This document shows, piece by piece, positions 53,092 through 62,552 of a stretch of 64,000 nucleotides of DNA. The DNA comes from Chryseobacterium geocarposphaerae. GTDB lineage: Bacteria; Bacteroidota; Bacteroidia; Flavobacteriales; Weeksellaceae. A program made the translations under genes and the position numbers. The stretch's first letter is position 1. Every line of letters begins with the position of its first letter. The DNA lies in contig NZ_PGFD01000002.1 of NCBI RefSeq assembly GCF_002797535.1, positions 744,001-808,000 of the forward strand, in the 5' to 3' direction. Under the pieces are notes generated by a model, which had not been told where the DNA came from, ran no database searches, and saw nothing but the letters and a program-made list of their open reading frames with translations.

Positions 53092-53162
53092 GTGAATGGT
53101 GAATAGTGAATAGTGAATTTAAAAAATTGACAAGCTAAGCGAATTGACTATTCACCATTCAC
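53092..53162. repeat. Inverted repeat with heptad-like GTGAATA units
   Basis: GTGAATGGTGAATAGT (53092-53107) and ACTATTCACCATTCAC (53147-53162) are perfect 16-base inverted copies. The left arm continues with another GAATAGTGAAT unit. It lies between convergent genes (acyl-CoA dehydrogenase and DoxX) and could act as a terminator stem as well as a dispersed element. Confidence 0.8.
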
Positions 53163-53169
53163 TTTTTAA

Positions 53170-53547
53170 TCAACTTACCAAAGCTTTATATTTTTCTTTG
53201 TTGTCAATAATCATCCAGAGATTGATAAGGAAAAGAACTCCTGCAATTGACATTCCCATTGGGGATTTATCCATCGTGAACACGTGAACTACAATTCCTA
53301 CCATTACAGGTAAAATAACAATTGCGCCTAAAGCTCTTGTTTTTGGGAAAATAAATAATAATCCACCAATAACTTCTACGAGTCCAACTAACGGCATCAG
53401 CCAATGAATTTCTCCAAACGCAGCAAAAAGTTTCATTTGCTCTGGTGTTGGCTTTTCCATGGGCATATAATTAAAGAATTTGTTTAATCCGGCATTAATG
53501 AACATTAATCCGAAAAGAAGGGCCAGGATAAATTTTATAATTTTCAT
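53170..53547 (-). CDS. DoxX family membrane protein
   Basis: This 125-residue protein has four hydrophobic helices, with the DoxX-type segments LMFINAGLNKFFNY, HWLMPLVGLVEVIGGLLFIFPKTRALGA and VGIVVHVF. Function is not established for this subgroup. Single-gene unit. Confidence 0.85.
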   Translation of the reverse strand: MKIIKFILALLFGLMFINAGLNKFFNYMPMEKPTPEQMKLFAAFGEIHWLMPLVGLVEVIGGLLFIFPKTRALGAIVILPVMVGIVVHVFTMDKSPMGMSIAGVLFLINLWMIIDNKEKYKALVS

Positions 53548-53664
53548 GAGTTTTATTTTTATTAAAGTTAAATAAAAATGTAATCCGTTGATTAAAAATG
53601 GGGTATGTTTTATAAATACTCTCTTTTTAGGGAAATATTTAACGGTCTGTATCGTCCTATTTTA

Positions 53665-53672
53665 TATATTTG
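53665..53672 (+). promoter_or_regulatory. -7 promoter box (TATATTTG) before the GG-leader peptide
   Basis: TATATTTG fits TAnnTTTG and lies 28 bases before the ATG at 53700. A good -33 TTG is not seen. Confidence 0.5.
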
Positions 53673-53699
53673 TCTAGAACAAACTAAACAAATATTTTT

Positions 53700-53942
53700 A
53701 TGAAAAATCTTAAAAAATTAAATCGTTCAGATTTAAAAGAAGTGCTTGGAGGCGGTGGCCCCGGACAATGTGATATCGGACCAATAGGATGTCCATGCAA
53801 AATTCCGCCGGGAGATCCTTGTTTGGGTGGTGATCCTGGAGGACCAGGAGGCCCGTCTTATGGATACTGTCCGGATAGTGGAACTTATATTCTTTGTACG
53901 GAAACATGTCCAAATGGATTACAGCCACTTTGTCCTTTATAG
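53700..53942 (+). CDS. GG-leader cysteine-rich peptide (bacteriocin-like)
   Basis: This 80-residue peptide opens MKNLKKLNRSDLKEVLGGG, a double-glycine leader of the kind cut by C39 peptidase-containing exporters. The mature part is about 60 residues with eight cysteines, many Gly and Pro (CPCKIPPGDPC, GGDPGGPGGP), ending LCTETCPNGLQPLCPL. Such genes in Chryseobacterium are usually named bacteriocin-like. The function, antibacterial or otherwise, is unproven. It has its own -7 box and a perfect terminator. No exporter, immunity gene or modification enzyme lies beside it. Confidence 0.8.
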   Translation: MKNLKKLNRSDLKEVLGGGGPGQCDIGPIGCPCKIPPGDPCLGGDPGGPGGPSYGYCPDSGTYILCTETCPNGLQPLCPL

Positions 53943-53947
53943 AAAAT

Positions 53948-53974
53948 AAAACGCCTTCCAATTGAAGGCGTTTT
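53948..53974 (+). terminator. Terminator of the GG-leader peptide gene
   Basis: AAAACGCCTTC (53948-53958) pairs perfectly over 11 bp with GAAGGCGTTTT (53964-53974) with a 5-base loop. It also faces the end of the convergent AI-2E family gene. Confidence 0.85.
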
Positions 53975-54006
53975 ATAGTATTTTAAAATTGCTTATTTGC
54001 TAATAA

Positions 54007-55119
54007 TTAATCCATTTCCTTAAGAGTAATGTTCTTCGAGATTTTGTAGCTCTTTTTCTTTTTGTCGGGTTTTTCTTCTTCTCCAAGTAATTTTCCCCAA
54101 GGCTGTAAACCATTAACTCTTTCAAAGATAATCTTGATGATTGCAATGGCCGGAATACACAAAAACATTCCTGCAATTCCCCAAAGATGTTCACCGATAA
54201 TGATTCCTAAAAATGAAAAAAGTGCATTGATCTTTACTTTTGAACCTACAACAAAAGGCAAAATAATATTTCCATCAATAATATGAACGGCTATGTAGCC
54301 AATGACAACATAAATACAGGTGGAAGGTGTTCCCGTTGCGAATGCAATGAAGCAGGAAACTACTAGTGAAATACAAATTCCCAGATAAGGAATTACATTC
54401 AGTAACCCGGTTAGAACAGCGAGAAGCACAGCATACTTTACACCCACAATCGTAAGAACAATTGAAGTAAGAACAGAAACGATAAATACCTGCAGACAAA
54501 GTCCGATAATGTATTTTTTGGTCATGATTCTTACCTGGCTTACCACTTCTTCTACACTGGCTTTATGTTTTTCATTAAAAACAGTCACGATGAAATTATT
54601 TAAGATTCTTCTGTAATTCAGGATAAAAATGAAAAATAACAGGAAAAATAGAATAAAAGCAAATCCCGTTGAAAATACGCCTAAGGTAAATCCTAAAATT
54701 AACCCTGAAGAAGAAAGAAGCTTGTTCAGCCCTTGATCAAGGTAATCAAGCTGGTCATTGATTTTTATATTGAACGTTCTTGAAACCCAATGCTGCAGAT
54801 TATCAAATACATTAATGAACTGATCTCTGAGATGAGGAATGTCTTTGCTGAAAGTAGATAATTGTGAACCGAAAAAATAAATCATTCCACTTAAAAAAAT
54901 AAGCATGATGAGTACTGATGTCATGGTGGAAAGTGATCTTGGAAATCTAAGTTTTCTTTCCAGAAAAGTGGCAAATGGCAAAAATAACATAGCCATTAAG
55001 AACGCTAAAAAGAACGGAGCTAATATGCTCTGCCCCAATGCTAAAATATAGCCAAGTCCAATGAGGGAAATGATTACAAGGGTAAATTTAACAAGAAATG
55101 GAAGTCTTAGAAAGTTCAT
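54007..55119 (-). CDS. AI-2E family transporter (PerM-like permease)
   Basis: This 370-residue membrane protein has about eight hydrophobic helices. It shows the family segments ILAPFFLAFLMAMLFLP, ALLTG-like LAVLTGLLNVIPYLGICIS and HIIDGNIILPFVVGSKVKINALF, with IIIGEHLWGIAGMFLCIP. Members export autoinducers or ions; the substrate here is not known. The charged tail with EEEKPDKKKKSYK is cytoplasmic. Confidence 0.88.
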   Translation of the reverse strand: MNFLRLPFLVKFTLVIISLIGLGYILALGQSILAPFFLAFLMAMLFLPFATFLERKLRFPRSLSTMTSVLIMLIFLSGMIYFFGSQLSTFSKDIPHLRDQFINVFDNLQHWVSRTFNIKINDQLDYLDQGLNKLLSSSGLILGFTLGVFSTGFAFILFFLLFFIFILNYRRILNNFIVTVFNEKHKASVEEVVSQVRIMTKKYIIGLCLQVFIVSVLTSIVLTIVGVKYAVLLAVLTGLLNVIPYLGICISLVVSCFIAFATGTPSTCIYVVIGYIAVHIIDGNIILPFVVGSKVKINALFSFLGIIIGEHLWGIAGMFLCIPAIAIIKIIFERVNGLQPWGKLLGEEEKPDKKKKSYKISKNITLKEMD

Positions 55120-55190
55120 AATTTCAAAATCTGCTGCATAAAGTTAAGAAAACCCTTTGAATAATAAGCGGTTTGTATGCAAATCAAAAA

Positions 55191-55214
55191 CACGTTCCAG
55201 AAATCTGAAACGTG
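55191..55214 (-). terminator. Terminator downstream of lon
   Basis: CACGTT-C-CAG (55191-55200) pairs with CTG-A-AACGTG (55205-55214) around AAAT. T tracts on the minus strand (A run at 55184-55190) fit termination of lon. Confidence 0.7.
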
Positions 55215-55248
55215 CTTTCTTTTATTGAGAATGTTAATATGTTACGGA

Positions 55249-57654
55249 TTATTTTTCGATCGCAATATCGATCACCTCTTCCATTCGGTTGACATAGTGA
55301 ACATTAAGATTTTTTAAATAGTCTTTTTTAATTTCTTCAACGTCTTTTCTGTTGGCTTCACAAAGAATTACATCTTTAATTCCCGCTCTAGTTGCAGCAA
55401 GGAGCTTTTCTTTAATTCCTCCTACAGGAAGCACTTTTCCTCTTAAAGTAATCTCTCCTGTCATGGCAAGATGAGGTTTCACTTTTTTATTTTTAAATGA
55501 TGAAACCATAGAAGTCAGCATGGCAATACCGGCAGAAGGTCCGTCTTTAGGAGTTGCTCCTTCCGGAACGTGCACGTGAATATTGTGCTTTTCAATGTCT
55601 TCCTGAGAAATTCCTAATTCATCATGTTTTGCTTTGATGTATTCTAAAGCAATCGTAGCGGACTCTTTCATTACAGTACCTAGATTTCCTGTCATGGTCA
55701 AAGCTCCTTTTCCATTACTTAAAATACTTTCGATGAATAGAATATCTCCGCCAACACTTGTCCAGGCTAAACCTGTTACAACTCCCGGAACTCCGGTGAT
55801 TTCAGATAAGCTTTTCGGTCTTGGAACACCCAGGATTTCATCTACTTTCTCAACAGAAATTTTACTGTCATATTTTTTCTCTAATGCCGTCTGCAAAGCT
55901 ACCCAACGGGCAATAGAAGCAATTCTTTTTTCTAAGCTTCTTACACCGCTTTCGGAAGTGTGGGCTTCAATAATATGTTTTAATTCAGCATTCCCGAGTT
56001 TGAATGATTTTGCATCCAAACCATTCTCATCCTGCTGCTTTTTTATTAAATGTCTTTTAGCAATTTCGATTTTCTCCTCTAAAGTATAGCCTGCAATCTG
56101 AATAATCTCAGTTCTGTCCAGCAATGGAGTCTGAATGGTAGATAATGAATTTGCCGTTGCAATGAACATTACTTTAGACAGATCATATCCCATTTCTAAG
56201 AAGTTATCATAGAAAGACTTATTCTGTTCAGGATCAAGAACTTCTAAAAGTGCTGAGCTCGGATCACCATGTAAACCTTGCCCTATTTTATCCATCTCAT
56301 CCAGCACAATTACAGGATTGGATGTTCCCGATTTCTTGATCGATTGAAGGATTCTTCCCGCCATGGCACCGATATACGTCTTTCTGTGCCCGCGGATTTC
56401 ACTTTCATCATGAAGTCCACCCAAAGAAAGTCTTACATATTTTCTACCTAATGCATCCGCAATGGATTTTCCTAATGATGTTTTACCAACTCCAGGAGGA
56501 CCAACCAATAAAAGAATAGGAGATTTCATGTTGTTTTTTAGTTTTAAAACAGCCATGTGTTCCAAAATTCTCTTTTTGATATCTTCTAATCCAAAATGAG
56601 CTTTATCTAAAATTTTCTCAGCTTTGGCAATATCAAAAACATCTTTCGTGTAAGTTTCCCACGGAAGATCTGTGAAGAAATCCAGATAATTTCTCTGAAC
56701 ATTATAGTCGGGCGAATTAGGATTCTGGCGTTGTAATCTGCTGATTTCCTTTTGGAAATGCTCCTCAACTTCCGGGCTCCATGTTTTCTTTTTTGCTTTG
56801 GCAATCAGGTCTTCAATATCACTTTCCGGACCGCCTCCAAGTTCTTCCTGAATGGTTCTGATCTGTTGATTCAGAAAATATTCTCTCTGCTGTTTGTCAA
56901 GATCCTTGGATGTTTTCTGATGAATCTGATTTCTCAATTCAAGTCTTCTGAAATCTTCATGCATCATTTCATAGCACTTATTGGCTCTTTCCATCAGGTT
57001 TTTCTCTTCAAGCAGCTTTTGCTTTTCAACTGAAGGGAAATTAGCATTCGTACAGATGAAATTTAATAAATCATCATTATTGTTGATGTTCTTGATCGCA
57101 AAATTAGCGGCATTCGGAATGTTCGGATCCAGCTCTATGATTTTTAAAGCCAGGTCTTTAACATTTTCTAGCAATGCTTCATATTCTTCTTTATTTTTAG
57201 GCTTTGAATCCTTTAATTTTGAAATCTCAGCTTTAAAATAAGGTTGTGCTTCAATCATCTTTTTGATCTTAAACCTGTGGAAGCCTTTAGTAATGGCTGT
57301 AATATTGCCCTCAGGAAGTTTAATGATTTTAATGATCTTCGCTAATGTACCTGTATGATAAAGGTCTTTTTCGGTCGGAGATTCAAGCTCTGAATTTTTC
57401 TGACTTACAATTCCGATAAAATCACCGTTTTTCTGCGCTTCTTCAAGAAGCTGTATAGACGCTTTTCTTCCTGCAGTGATAGGAATTACCACATTAGGAA
57501 ACATCACCATGTTTCTTACCGGGAGTATCGGGAATATTTTCTGTTCTGAATTTTTTTCTGTTTCTGAAAGATCAGAAAGATTGATCTCTTCAGCTACAAT
57601 ATCAAACCCATCACTGATCATTTCTTCTAAACTCATATCTTCAAATTCTGTCAT
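55249..57654 (-). CDS. lon: ATP-dependent protease Lon
   Basis: This 801-residue protease has an N-terminal substrate-binding domain ([16 protein letters not shown]), the AAA+ module with Walker [14 protein letters not shown] and Walker [12 protein letters not shown], and the protease domain. The last has the catalytic Ser in [10 protein letters not shown] and Lys in [14 protein letters not shown]. The longer frame starts with TTG at 57672; the ATG at 57654 ([12 protein letters not shown]) is better. It degrades misfolded and regulatory proteins. Divergent from the ppiD-like gene. Confidence 0.95.
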   Translation of the reverse strand: MTEFEDMSLEEMISDGFDIVAEEINLSDLSETEKNSEQKIFPILPVRNMVMFPNVVIPITAGRKASIQLLEEAQKNGDFIGIVSQKNSELESPTEKDLYHTGTLAKIIKIIKLPEGNITAITKGFHRFKIKKMIEAQPYFKAEISKLKDSKPKNKEEYEALLENVKDLALKIIELDPNIPNAANFAIKNINNNDDLLNFICTNANFPSVEKQKLLEEKNLMERANKCYEMMHEDFRRLELRNQIHQKTSKDLDKQQREYFLNQQIRTIQEELGGGPESDIEDLIAKAKKKTWSPEVEEHFQKEISRLQRQNPNSPDYNVQRNYLDFFTDLPWETYTKDVFDIAKAEKILDKAHFGLEDIKKRILEHMAVLKLKNNMKSPILLLVGPPGVGKTSLGKSIADALGRKYVRLSLGGLHDESEIRGHRKTYIGAMAGRILQSIKKSGTSNPVIVLDEMDKIGQGLHGDPSSALLEVLDPEQNKSFYDNFLEMGYDLSKVMFIATANSLSTIQTPLLDRTEIIQIAGYTLEEKIEIAKRHLIKKQQDENGLDAKSFKLGNAELKHIIEAHTSESGVRSLEKRIASIARWVALQTALEKKYDSKISVEKVDEILGVPRPKSLSEITGVPGVVTGLAWTSVGGDILFIESILSNGKGALTMTGNLGTVMKESATIALEYIKAKHDELGISQEDIEKHNIHVHVPEGATPKDGPSAGIAMLTSMVSSFKNKKVKPHLAMTGEITLRGKVLPVGGIKEKLLAATRAGIKDVILCEANRKDVEEIKKDYLKNLNVHYVNRMEEVIDIAIEK

Positions 57655-57913
57655 AATTATGCTGAATGACAAATTGTCATTTCCGTATTAAATCGTTAAA
57701 GTAATATTCTATAATATGTTGTGAATAGACATAATATAGGATGTTGCGTTACAATGCGCAATACTTATGCCATTTGTTTTTTATGAAAAAATGCGGTCAA
57801 AATTTCCTTTTTCATAAAATTTTCATTTTAAAAATTAAAAAAAGAACTTAGATTTCTGTAATTTCTTAAAAATGTGTATTTTCGCAAACTGATAAAAAAC
57901 TATAATATATAAA

Positions 57914-60058
57914 ATGGCAATTTTAGGACAGATTAGGAGTAGACCTTGGCTTTTGATGGGAGTAATTGCATTGGCGCTTTTAGCGTTTTTGGTAAACCCG
58001 GACAGTATAGATAAGGTGTTTGGTAAAAACCCTGATGTTTTAGGAAAAGTAAATGGTGAAAAAATTACCCGTGAAGAGTTTAACGACCAGCTTTTTGTAT
58101 TACAACAGCAAGCAGAGCAGCAAGGTCAGCCGAAAAATGGTCTTGAAGAGCAGGCTTGGCAATTGTTGGTTCAGTCTAAACTGATTAAGCAACAATTTGA
58201 GAAACTGGGATTTGAGATGACAGAAGATTACTTCTGGAATCAGCTTCAGTATGATCAGATGTTTGCTCAGAATAAGCAATTCTTTGATGAGAAGGGGAAT
58301 TTTAAGACTCAGGAGCTTAAAAAACAGATAGAGGACATGAAGAATATGAGTCCTGAAGGTTATAACCAATGGTTGAAAACGAGAAAGTCAATCGAGTATA
58401 GACTAATGGCCAGACAAGTATTCGCAAACGTTTCTGCAGGAATTACTACAGGTAAAAAAGAAGCTGAAGAATTGATGAAAGAAAGAGATCAGCTTGCAGA
58501 TATTGATTTTGTAAAGGTTGACTATGCTTCTTATCTTCAAAAGACTAAAATTAATGTAACGACAGAAGATTTAGCTAATTATATCAAACAACACCCTGTA
58601 ATGTTTAAAGCTGAGCCTAGCAGAAACTTAGGGGTAGTATTTTTCCCTTCACAACCAAGTGCAGCGGATGATGCAGCAACTCAGAAAGAAATTACAAAAT
58701 TATTTGCAGGAGGTACAGATGCAAGCGGAGGAACTGAAAACTTCCAGAATACGAAGAACGATTCTATGTTCGTAATGGCTAATTCTGATGCTCCGTTTAA
58801 TGATAAGTATGTAAGTCCGAATCAATTACCTCCGACCATTCAGGGGCAGATTGCTACTGCTGCAGTTGGACAGACTTTTGGCCCGTACAAGGAGCAGGGA
58901 GCTTATGTAGTGTCTAAACTTTTAGGTAAAAAGACTTCAGATTCTACATTATCAAGACATATTCTTATTGCTTTCAAAGGAAGTCCTGCAGGTCAGGATG
59001 TGAAAAGATCTAAAGAAGAAGCTAAGAAATTAGCAGACTCTATCGGAGCAATTGTAAAAGCAAATCCAGCTAAATTTACAGAGTTCCTTAAACTATCTAA
59101 TGATCCAAGTTCAGCTGCTCAGGGAGGAAGCTTAGGTTGGACTACGCCGGAAACGCCTTTTGTTCCTGAATTCTTAAAATATTTAGCTGAAAATCCTAAA
59201 GGCGCAACAGGAGTTGTTGAAACTCAGTTTGGATATCATATCATCAATATTGAGGATAAAAAGGCTGGAGCAATGGGCTACAAAGTTGCCAACCTGGTAA
59301 AAGTGATTAAACCGTCTGATGCTACAGAAGCGGAAACAGATAAAAATGCGAGAAGATTTATTCAGCAGGTACAAGGAAAATCATTCAATGATTTTGTGAA
59401 TATTGCTAAAAAAGGAAACTATCAATTCTCTAATCCTAAGCAGGCAAAAAGATTTGACGGTCAGCTTCAGGGATTGGGTACTGACAAGGATGCGGATATC
59501 TTAGCTTGGGCTTTTGATAAGAAAAGAGAAAAAGGAGATACAGAATTCTTTACAGTAGACGGAACAGGAGATAAAATTGTTGTTTACCTAAACGGGAAAC
59601 AAGAGAAAGGTCTTGCTGATCCTGAATCAGTAAGAGATCAGATTGAAGTGGTTGTTAAAAATAAATTGGCTGCAAAACAAATCGCTGAGAAAATCGGTAA
59701 AGCAGGTAATTTAGATCAGATTGCTAAGCAATTCGGAACAACAAAACAATCTGCTCAGGTGAATCTTTTAAGCCCTTCAGTAGCTGGAACTATGGAACCT
59801 AAAGTGGCAGGAGCTGCATTTGGAGTTGCAAAAGGAAAGATTTCTAATCCGATTGAAGGAGGAACAGGAGTTTATGTTTTAATTAAAAAGAACGAAACCG
59901 TAAACAAACAACCTGGAGATCTTAAACAGTTTACAGAATCTGTAACCCAGAGAAATGCAGGAATGTTCGGACAGGGTTGGATGAAGAGCTTGCAGGACAA
60001 TGCTGATATCGAAGATTACAGAATTGAAATCTGGAATAAAGTAGGGGCTCAACAATAA
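57914..60058 (+). CDS. Membrane-anchored peptidylprolyl isomerase chaperone (PpiD/SurA-like)
   Basis: This 714-residue protein has one N-terminal transmembrane helix (WLLMGVIALALLAFLV), then a SurA-N-like domain (KVNGEKITREEFNDQLFVLQQQA). A parvulin domain around residues 340-460 has STLSRHILIAFKG, GGSLGWTTPE and VETQFGYHIINIED. A second, diverged repeat may follow. It helps fold exported proteins in the periplasm. Divergent from lon across 259 bases; co-regulation as envelope and protein-quality genes is possible. Confidence 0.9.
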   Translation: MAILGQIRSRPWLLMGVIALALLAFLVNPDSIDKVFGKNPDVLGKVNGEKITREEFNDQLFVLQQQAEQQGQPKNGLEEQAWQLLVQSKLIKQQFEKLGFEMTEDYFWNQLQYDQMFAQNKQFFDEKGNFKTQELKKQIEDMKNMSPEGYNQWLKTRKSIEYRLMARQVFANVSAGITTGKKEAEELMKERDQLADIDFVKVDYASYLQKTKINVTTEDLANYIKQHPVMFKAEPSRNLGVVFFPSQPSAADDAATQKEITKLFAGGTDASGGTENFQNTKNDSMFVMANSDAPFNDKYVSPNQLPPTIQGQIATAAVGQTFGPYKEQGAYVVSKLLGKKTSDSTLSRHILIAFKGSPAGQDVKRSKEEAKKLADSIGAIVKANPAKFTEFLKLSNDPSSAAQGGSLGWTTPETPFVPEFLKYLAENPKGATGVVETQFGYHIINIEDKKAGAMGYKVANLVKVIKPSDATEAETDKNARRFIQQVQGKSFNDFVNIAKKGNYQFSNPKQAKRFDGQLQGLGTDKDADILAWAFDKKREKGDTEFFTVDGTGDKIVVYLNGKQEKGLADPESVRDQIEVVVKNKLAAKQIAEKIGKAGNLDQIAKQFGTTKQSAQVNLLSPSVAGTMEPKVAGAAFGVAKGKISNPIEGGTGVYVLIKKNETVNKQPGDLKQFTESVTQRNAGMFGQGWMKSLQDNADIEDYRIEIWNKVGAQQ

Positions 60059-60080
60059 AAAGACTCCTCTATAAAAATAT

Positions 60081-60109
60081 AAAGACGGCAATTATTGCCG
60101 TCTTTTTTG
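60081..60109 (+). terminator. Terminator after the PpiD-like gene
   Basis: AAAGACGGCAAT and ATTGCCGTCTTT form a perfect 12-bp stem with one loop base, followed by T. Confidence 0.85.
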
Positions 60110-60154
60110 TATTTAAAGCAGAGTAATAAAAGAAAAGATTAATTTAAAATGTAG

Positions 60155-60162
60155 TATATTTG
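60155..60162 (+). promoter_or_regulatory. -7 promoter box (TATATTTG) before mlaD
   Basis: TATATTTG fits TAnnTTTG and ends 21 bases before the GTG start of mlaD. No well-spaced TTG was found. Confidence 0.55.
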
Positions 60163-60183
60163 CTCATTAGAAAAAATTAGCAA

Positions 60184-61134
60184 GTGAAGTTCAGTAAAGA
60201 ATTAAAAGCAGGTGTTATTGCGCTTTTAGCTATCGTAGGCTTTGTCGTATTGTTTCAATTCATGAAAGGCAGAAGCCTTTTTACTACCGATAATATATTT
60301 TACGCAAAATATGATAATGTAGAAGGTTTAGCTCAATCTTCTCCCGTGTCCATTAATGGTTTGAAAGTGGGACAGGTGGTTAAGATTATACCTCAAACAT
60401 CAAAAACAGGTCAGATTAATTTTATTGTTAAAATTACGGTAGACAATAATTTTGAATTTTCAAAAAACTCTACTCTTGAAATCTTTGAACCGGGTTTAAT
60501 GTCCGGAAAAGAAATGAGAGTGAATTTGGTATATGGTGGACCTACTGCTAAAGACGGAGATACGCTGAAAGGAACTTTTAAATTGGGAATGATGGGAAGC
60601 CTTTCTTCTCAGGTAGGACCGGTAAAAGATCAGCTGCAAACTGTTTTGTACAGAGTTGATTCTTTAATGTCAAATGCCAATAAAATTGTTGACGATCAAA
60701 ACAGAGCTGAAATCAGAGTCTTATTGTCAAATCTTAATAAAACGGTAGGTGCATTACAGACTACGGCTGGAAGTGTTAATAATCTGGTAGGGCATAACGA
60801 TCCTAAGCTTCAAAAAGTTTTAGATGAGGCAAGTCTGACGATGCAAAGTGGTAAAACGACTTTGGATAAATATGGAAATCTTGCGGAAAGTATCGATACT
60901 AAAAAGCTGAATGCTACCATTGCAAGTTTAGACGCAACAGTTGGACAACTGAATCAGGTAATCGGTGGAATTGACAGAGGGCAGGGAAGTTTAGGTAAAC
61001 TGATGAAAGATGAAGAGTTGTACAACAATTTGAATTCGGCTTCTACCAATCTGAATTCTCTCATAGAAGATATGAAAGCAAATCCGAAAAGATACATCAA
61101 TTTCTCAGTTTTCGGAAAGAATAATAAAAACTAA
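60184..61134 (+). CDS. mlaD: MlaD/MCE family lipid-transport protein
   Basis: This 316-residue protein starts at GTG (KFSKELKAGVIALLAIVGF), an N-terminal transmembrane helix as in MlaD. The MCE domain follows with YDNVEGLAQSSPVSINGLKVGQV and FEPGLMSGKEMRVNL. A long helical tail (residues 140-310, with LNQVIGGIDRGQGSLGKLM) probably forms a tunnel or coil. It partners MlaEF by family knowledge; those genes are at 44020-45587. The GTG is the only start that keeps the family N-terminus. Confidence 0.88.
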   Translation: MKFSKELKAGVIALLAIVGFVVLFQFMKGRSLFTTDNIFYAKYDNVEGLAQSSPVSINGLKVGQVVKIIPQTSKTGQINFIVKITVDNNFEFSKNSTLEIFEPGLMSGKEMRVNLVYGGPTAKDGDTLKGTFKLGMMGSLSSQVGPVKDQLQTVLYRVDSLMSNANKIVDDQNRAEIRVLLSNLNKTVGALQTTAGSVNNLVGHNDPKLQKVLDEASLTMQSGKTTLDKYGNLAESIDTKKLNATIASLDATVGQLNQVIGGIDRGQGSLGKLMKDEELYNNLNSASTNLNSLIEDMKANPKRYINFSVFGKNNKN

Positions 61135-61143
61135 AACTTAGCC

Positions 61144-62469
61144 ATGCAATATATCGATAATATTATTTTTCTGATTTTATTAGTTGCAGGTTTCGGGCTG
61201 TTTGCGAAAAGTCTGCAAAAGATATATAGAAACATCAGATTAGGAAGAGAAATCAACAGAAACGACAGAAAAGGTGAACGTTGGGAAACCATGGCTCGTG
61301 TGGCGATGGGTCAAAGTAAAATGGTAAAAAGACCTGTAGCGGGTATTTTACACCTTTTCGTTTATGTAGGTTTCATTATTATTAACATTGAACTTATTGA
61401 AATCATTGTAGACGGATTATTTGGAACCCATCGATTTCTTTCATCTGTATTCGGACATGGTTTTTACAATTTCTTCACAGCTACATTAGAAGTTTTAGCA
61501 CTTTTAGTGGTAATTGGGGTGGTGATATTCTTTATCCGTAGAAATTTTTACGGGGTGAAAAGATTGACCATGAAAGAGCTTTTCGGATGGCCAAAGCATG
61601 ATGCCAACTGGATCCTGATTATTGAGTTTGCCTTAATGATGGCTTTCTTTAAAATGAATACTGCGGATTGGGTTCTTCAGCAAAGAGGTTTACTTCCTGA
61701 ACATGGAAGTTTCCCGATTAGTTCAACATTCTTAGCACCTATCTTCAGCAACTTTAGTGATGGATTCTTGTTCTTCACAGAAAAAGCGGCTTGGTGGTTC
61801 CACTTTGTAGGGATTTTATTCTTTATGAATTACCTTTATTACTCTAAACATCTGCATATTATTTTGGCTTTCCCAAGTACTTGGTATGCGAATTTGGAGA
61901 AGAAAGGAAAGTTCAACAACCTGGAATCTGTTACCAAAGAGATTAAACTCATGATGGATCCTAATGCAGATCCATACGCAGCTCCGGGTGAAGAAGAAGC
62001 AGAAGTTCCTTCAAAATTCGGGGCAGAAGATATCTTTGATTTGAACCAGGTTCAGCTATTAAATGCCTATTCTTGTACAGAATGTGGTCGTTGTACTTCG
62101 GTTTGCCCTGCCAATATTACGGGTAAAAAGCTTTCTCCAAGGCTAATTTTAATGAAAACAAGAGACCGTCTTGAAGAAGTCGGCAGAAATATCGATAAGA
62201 ACGGAAGCTTTGTAGATGACGGGAAAAAGTTGCTGAACGATTATATTACAAAAGAAGAACTTTGGGCGTGTACAACGTGTAATGCATGTACTGAAGCCTG
62301 TCCGGTTCTATTGGATCCGCTTTCCATTATTTTTGAAATGAGAAGATTCCTGGTGATGGAACAGTCTGCCGCACCACAGGAGCTGAATCTGATGATGACG
62401 AATGTGGAAAACAATGCTGCTCCTTGGCAGTACAATCAGGCAGACCGTCTGAACTGGGCAAATGATTAA
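61144..62469 (+). CDS. Membrane Fe-S protein with two 4Fe-4S clusters
   Basis: This 441-residue protein has about six hydrophobic helices in the first 250 residues (heme-b-type membrane domain resembling NarI/HdrE). It then has two ferredoxin-like 4Fe-4S motifs, CTECGRCTSVCP and CTTCNACTEACP. The layout recalls the heterodisulfide-reductase-like DsrMK/HdrDE group. It starts 10 bases after mlaD. Electron donor and acceptor are unknown; a quinone link through the membrane part is likely (inference). Confidence 0.85.
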   Translation: MQYIDNIIFLILLVAGFGLFAKSLQKIYRNIRLGREINRNDRKGERWETMARVAMGQSKMVKRPVAGILHLFVYVGFIIINIELIEIIVDGLFGTHRFLSSVFGHGFYNFFTATLEVLALLVVIGVVIFFIRRNFYGVKRLTMKELFGWPKHDANWILIIEFALMMAFFKMNTADWVLQQRGLLPEHGSFPISSTFLAPIFSNFSDGFLFFTEKAAWWFHFVGILFFMNYLYYSKHLHIILAFPSTWYANLEKKGKFNNLESVTKEIKLMMDPNADPYAAPGEEEAEVPSKFGAEDIFDLNQVQLLNAYSCTECGRCTSVCPANITGKKLSPRLILMKTRDRLEEVGRNIDKNGSFVDDGKKLLNDYITKEELWACTTCNACTEACPVLLDPLSIIFEMRRFLVMEQSAAPQELNLMMTNVENNAAPWQYNQADRLNWAND

Positions 62470-62552
62470 TTAATTGAACAATGTAAAATGTAACGGTGTG
62501 ACATCATTCGTAAACTGTTGCACTGTTATAGATTGATAAATTTGAAACTACT

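Noticed and set aside
53665..53974. Possible lantibiotic or RiPP cluster around the GG-leader gene
   Set aside because: No modification enzyme, transporter or immunity gene is adjacent; neighbours are a DoxX protein and an AI-2E family permease.
57655..57672. Longer lon start
   Set aside because: It uses TTG; an ATG six codons later gives the usual N-terminus.
57743..57761. TTGCG...CGCAA imperfect palindrome between lon and the PpiD-like gene
   Set aside because: A 5-bp arm with an 8-base spacer is too short to claim as an operator without other copies.
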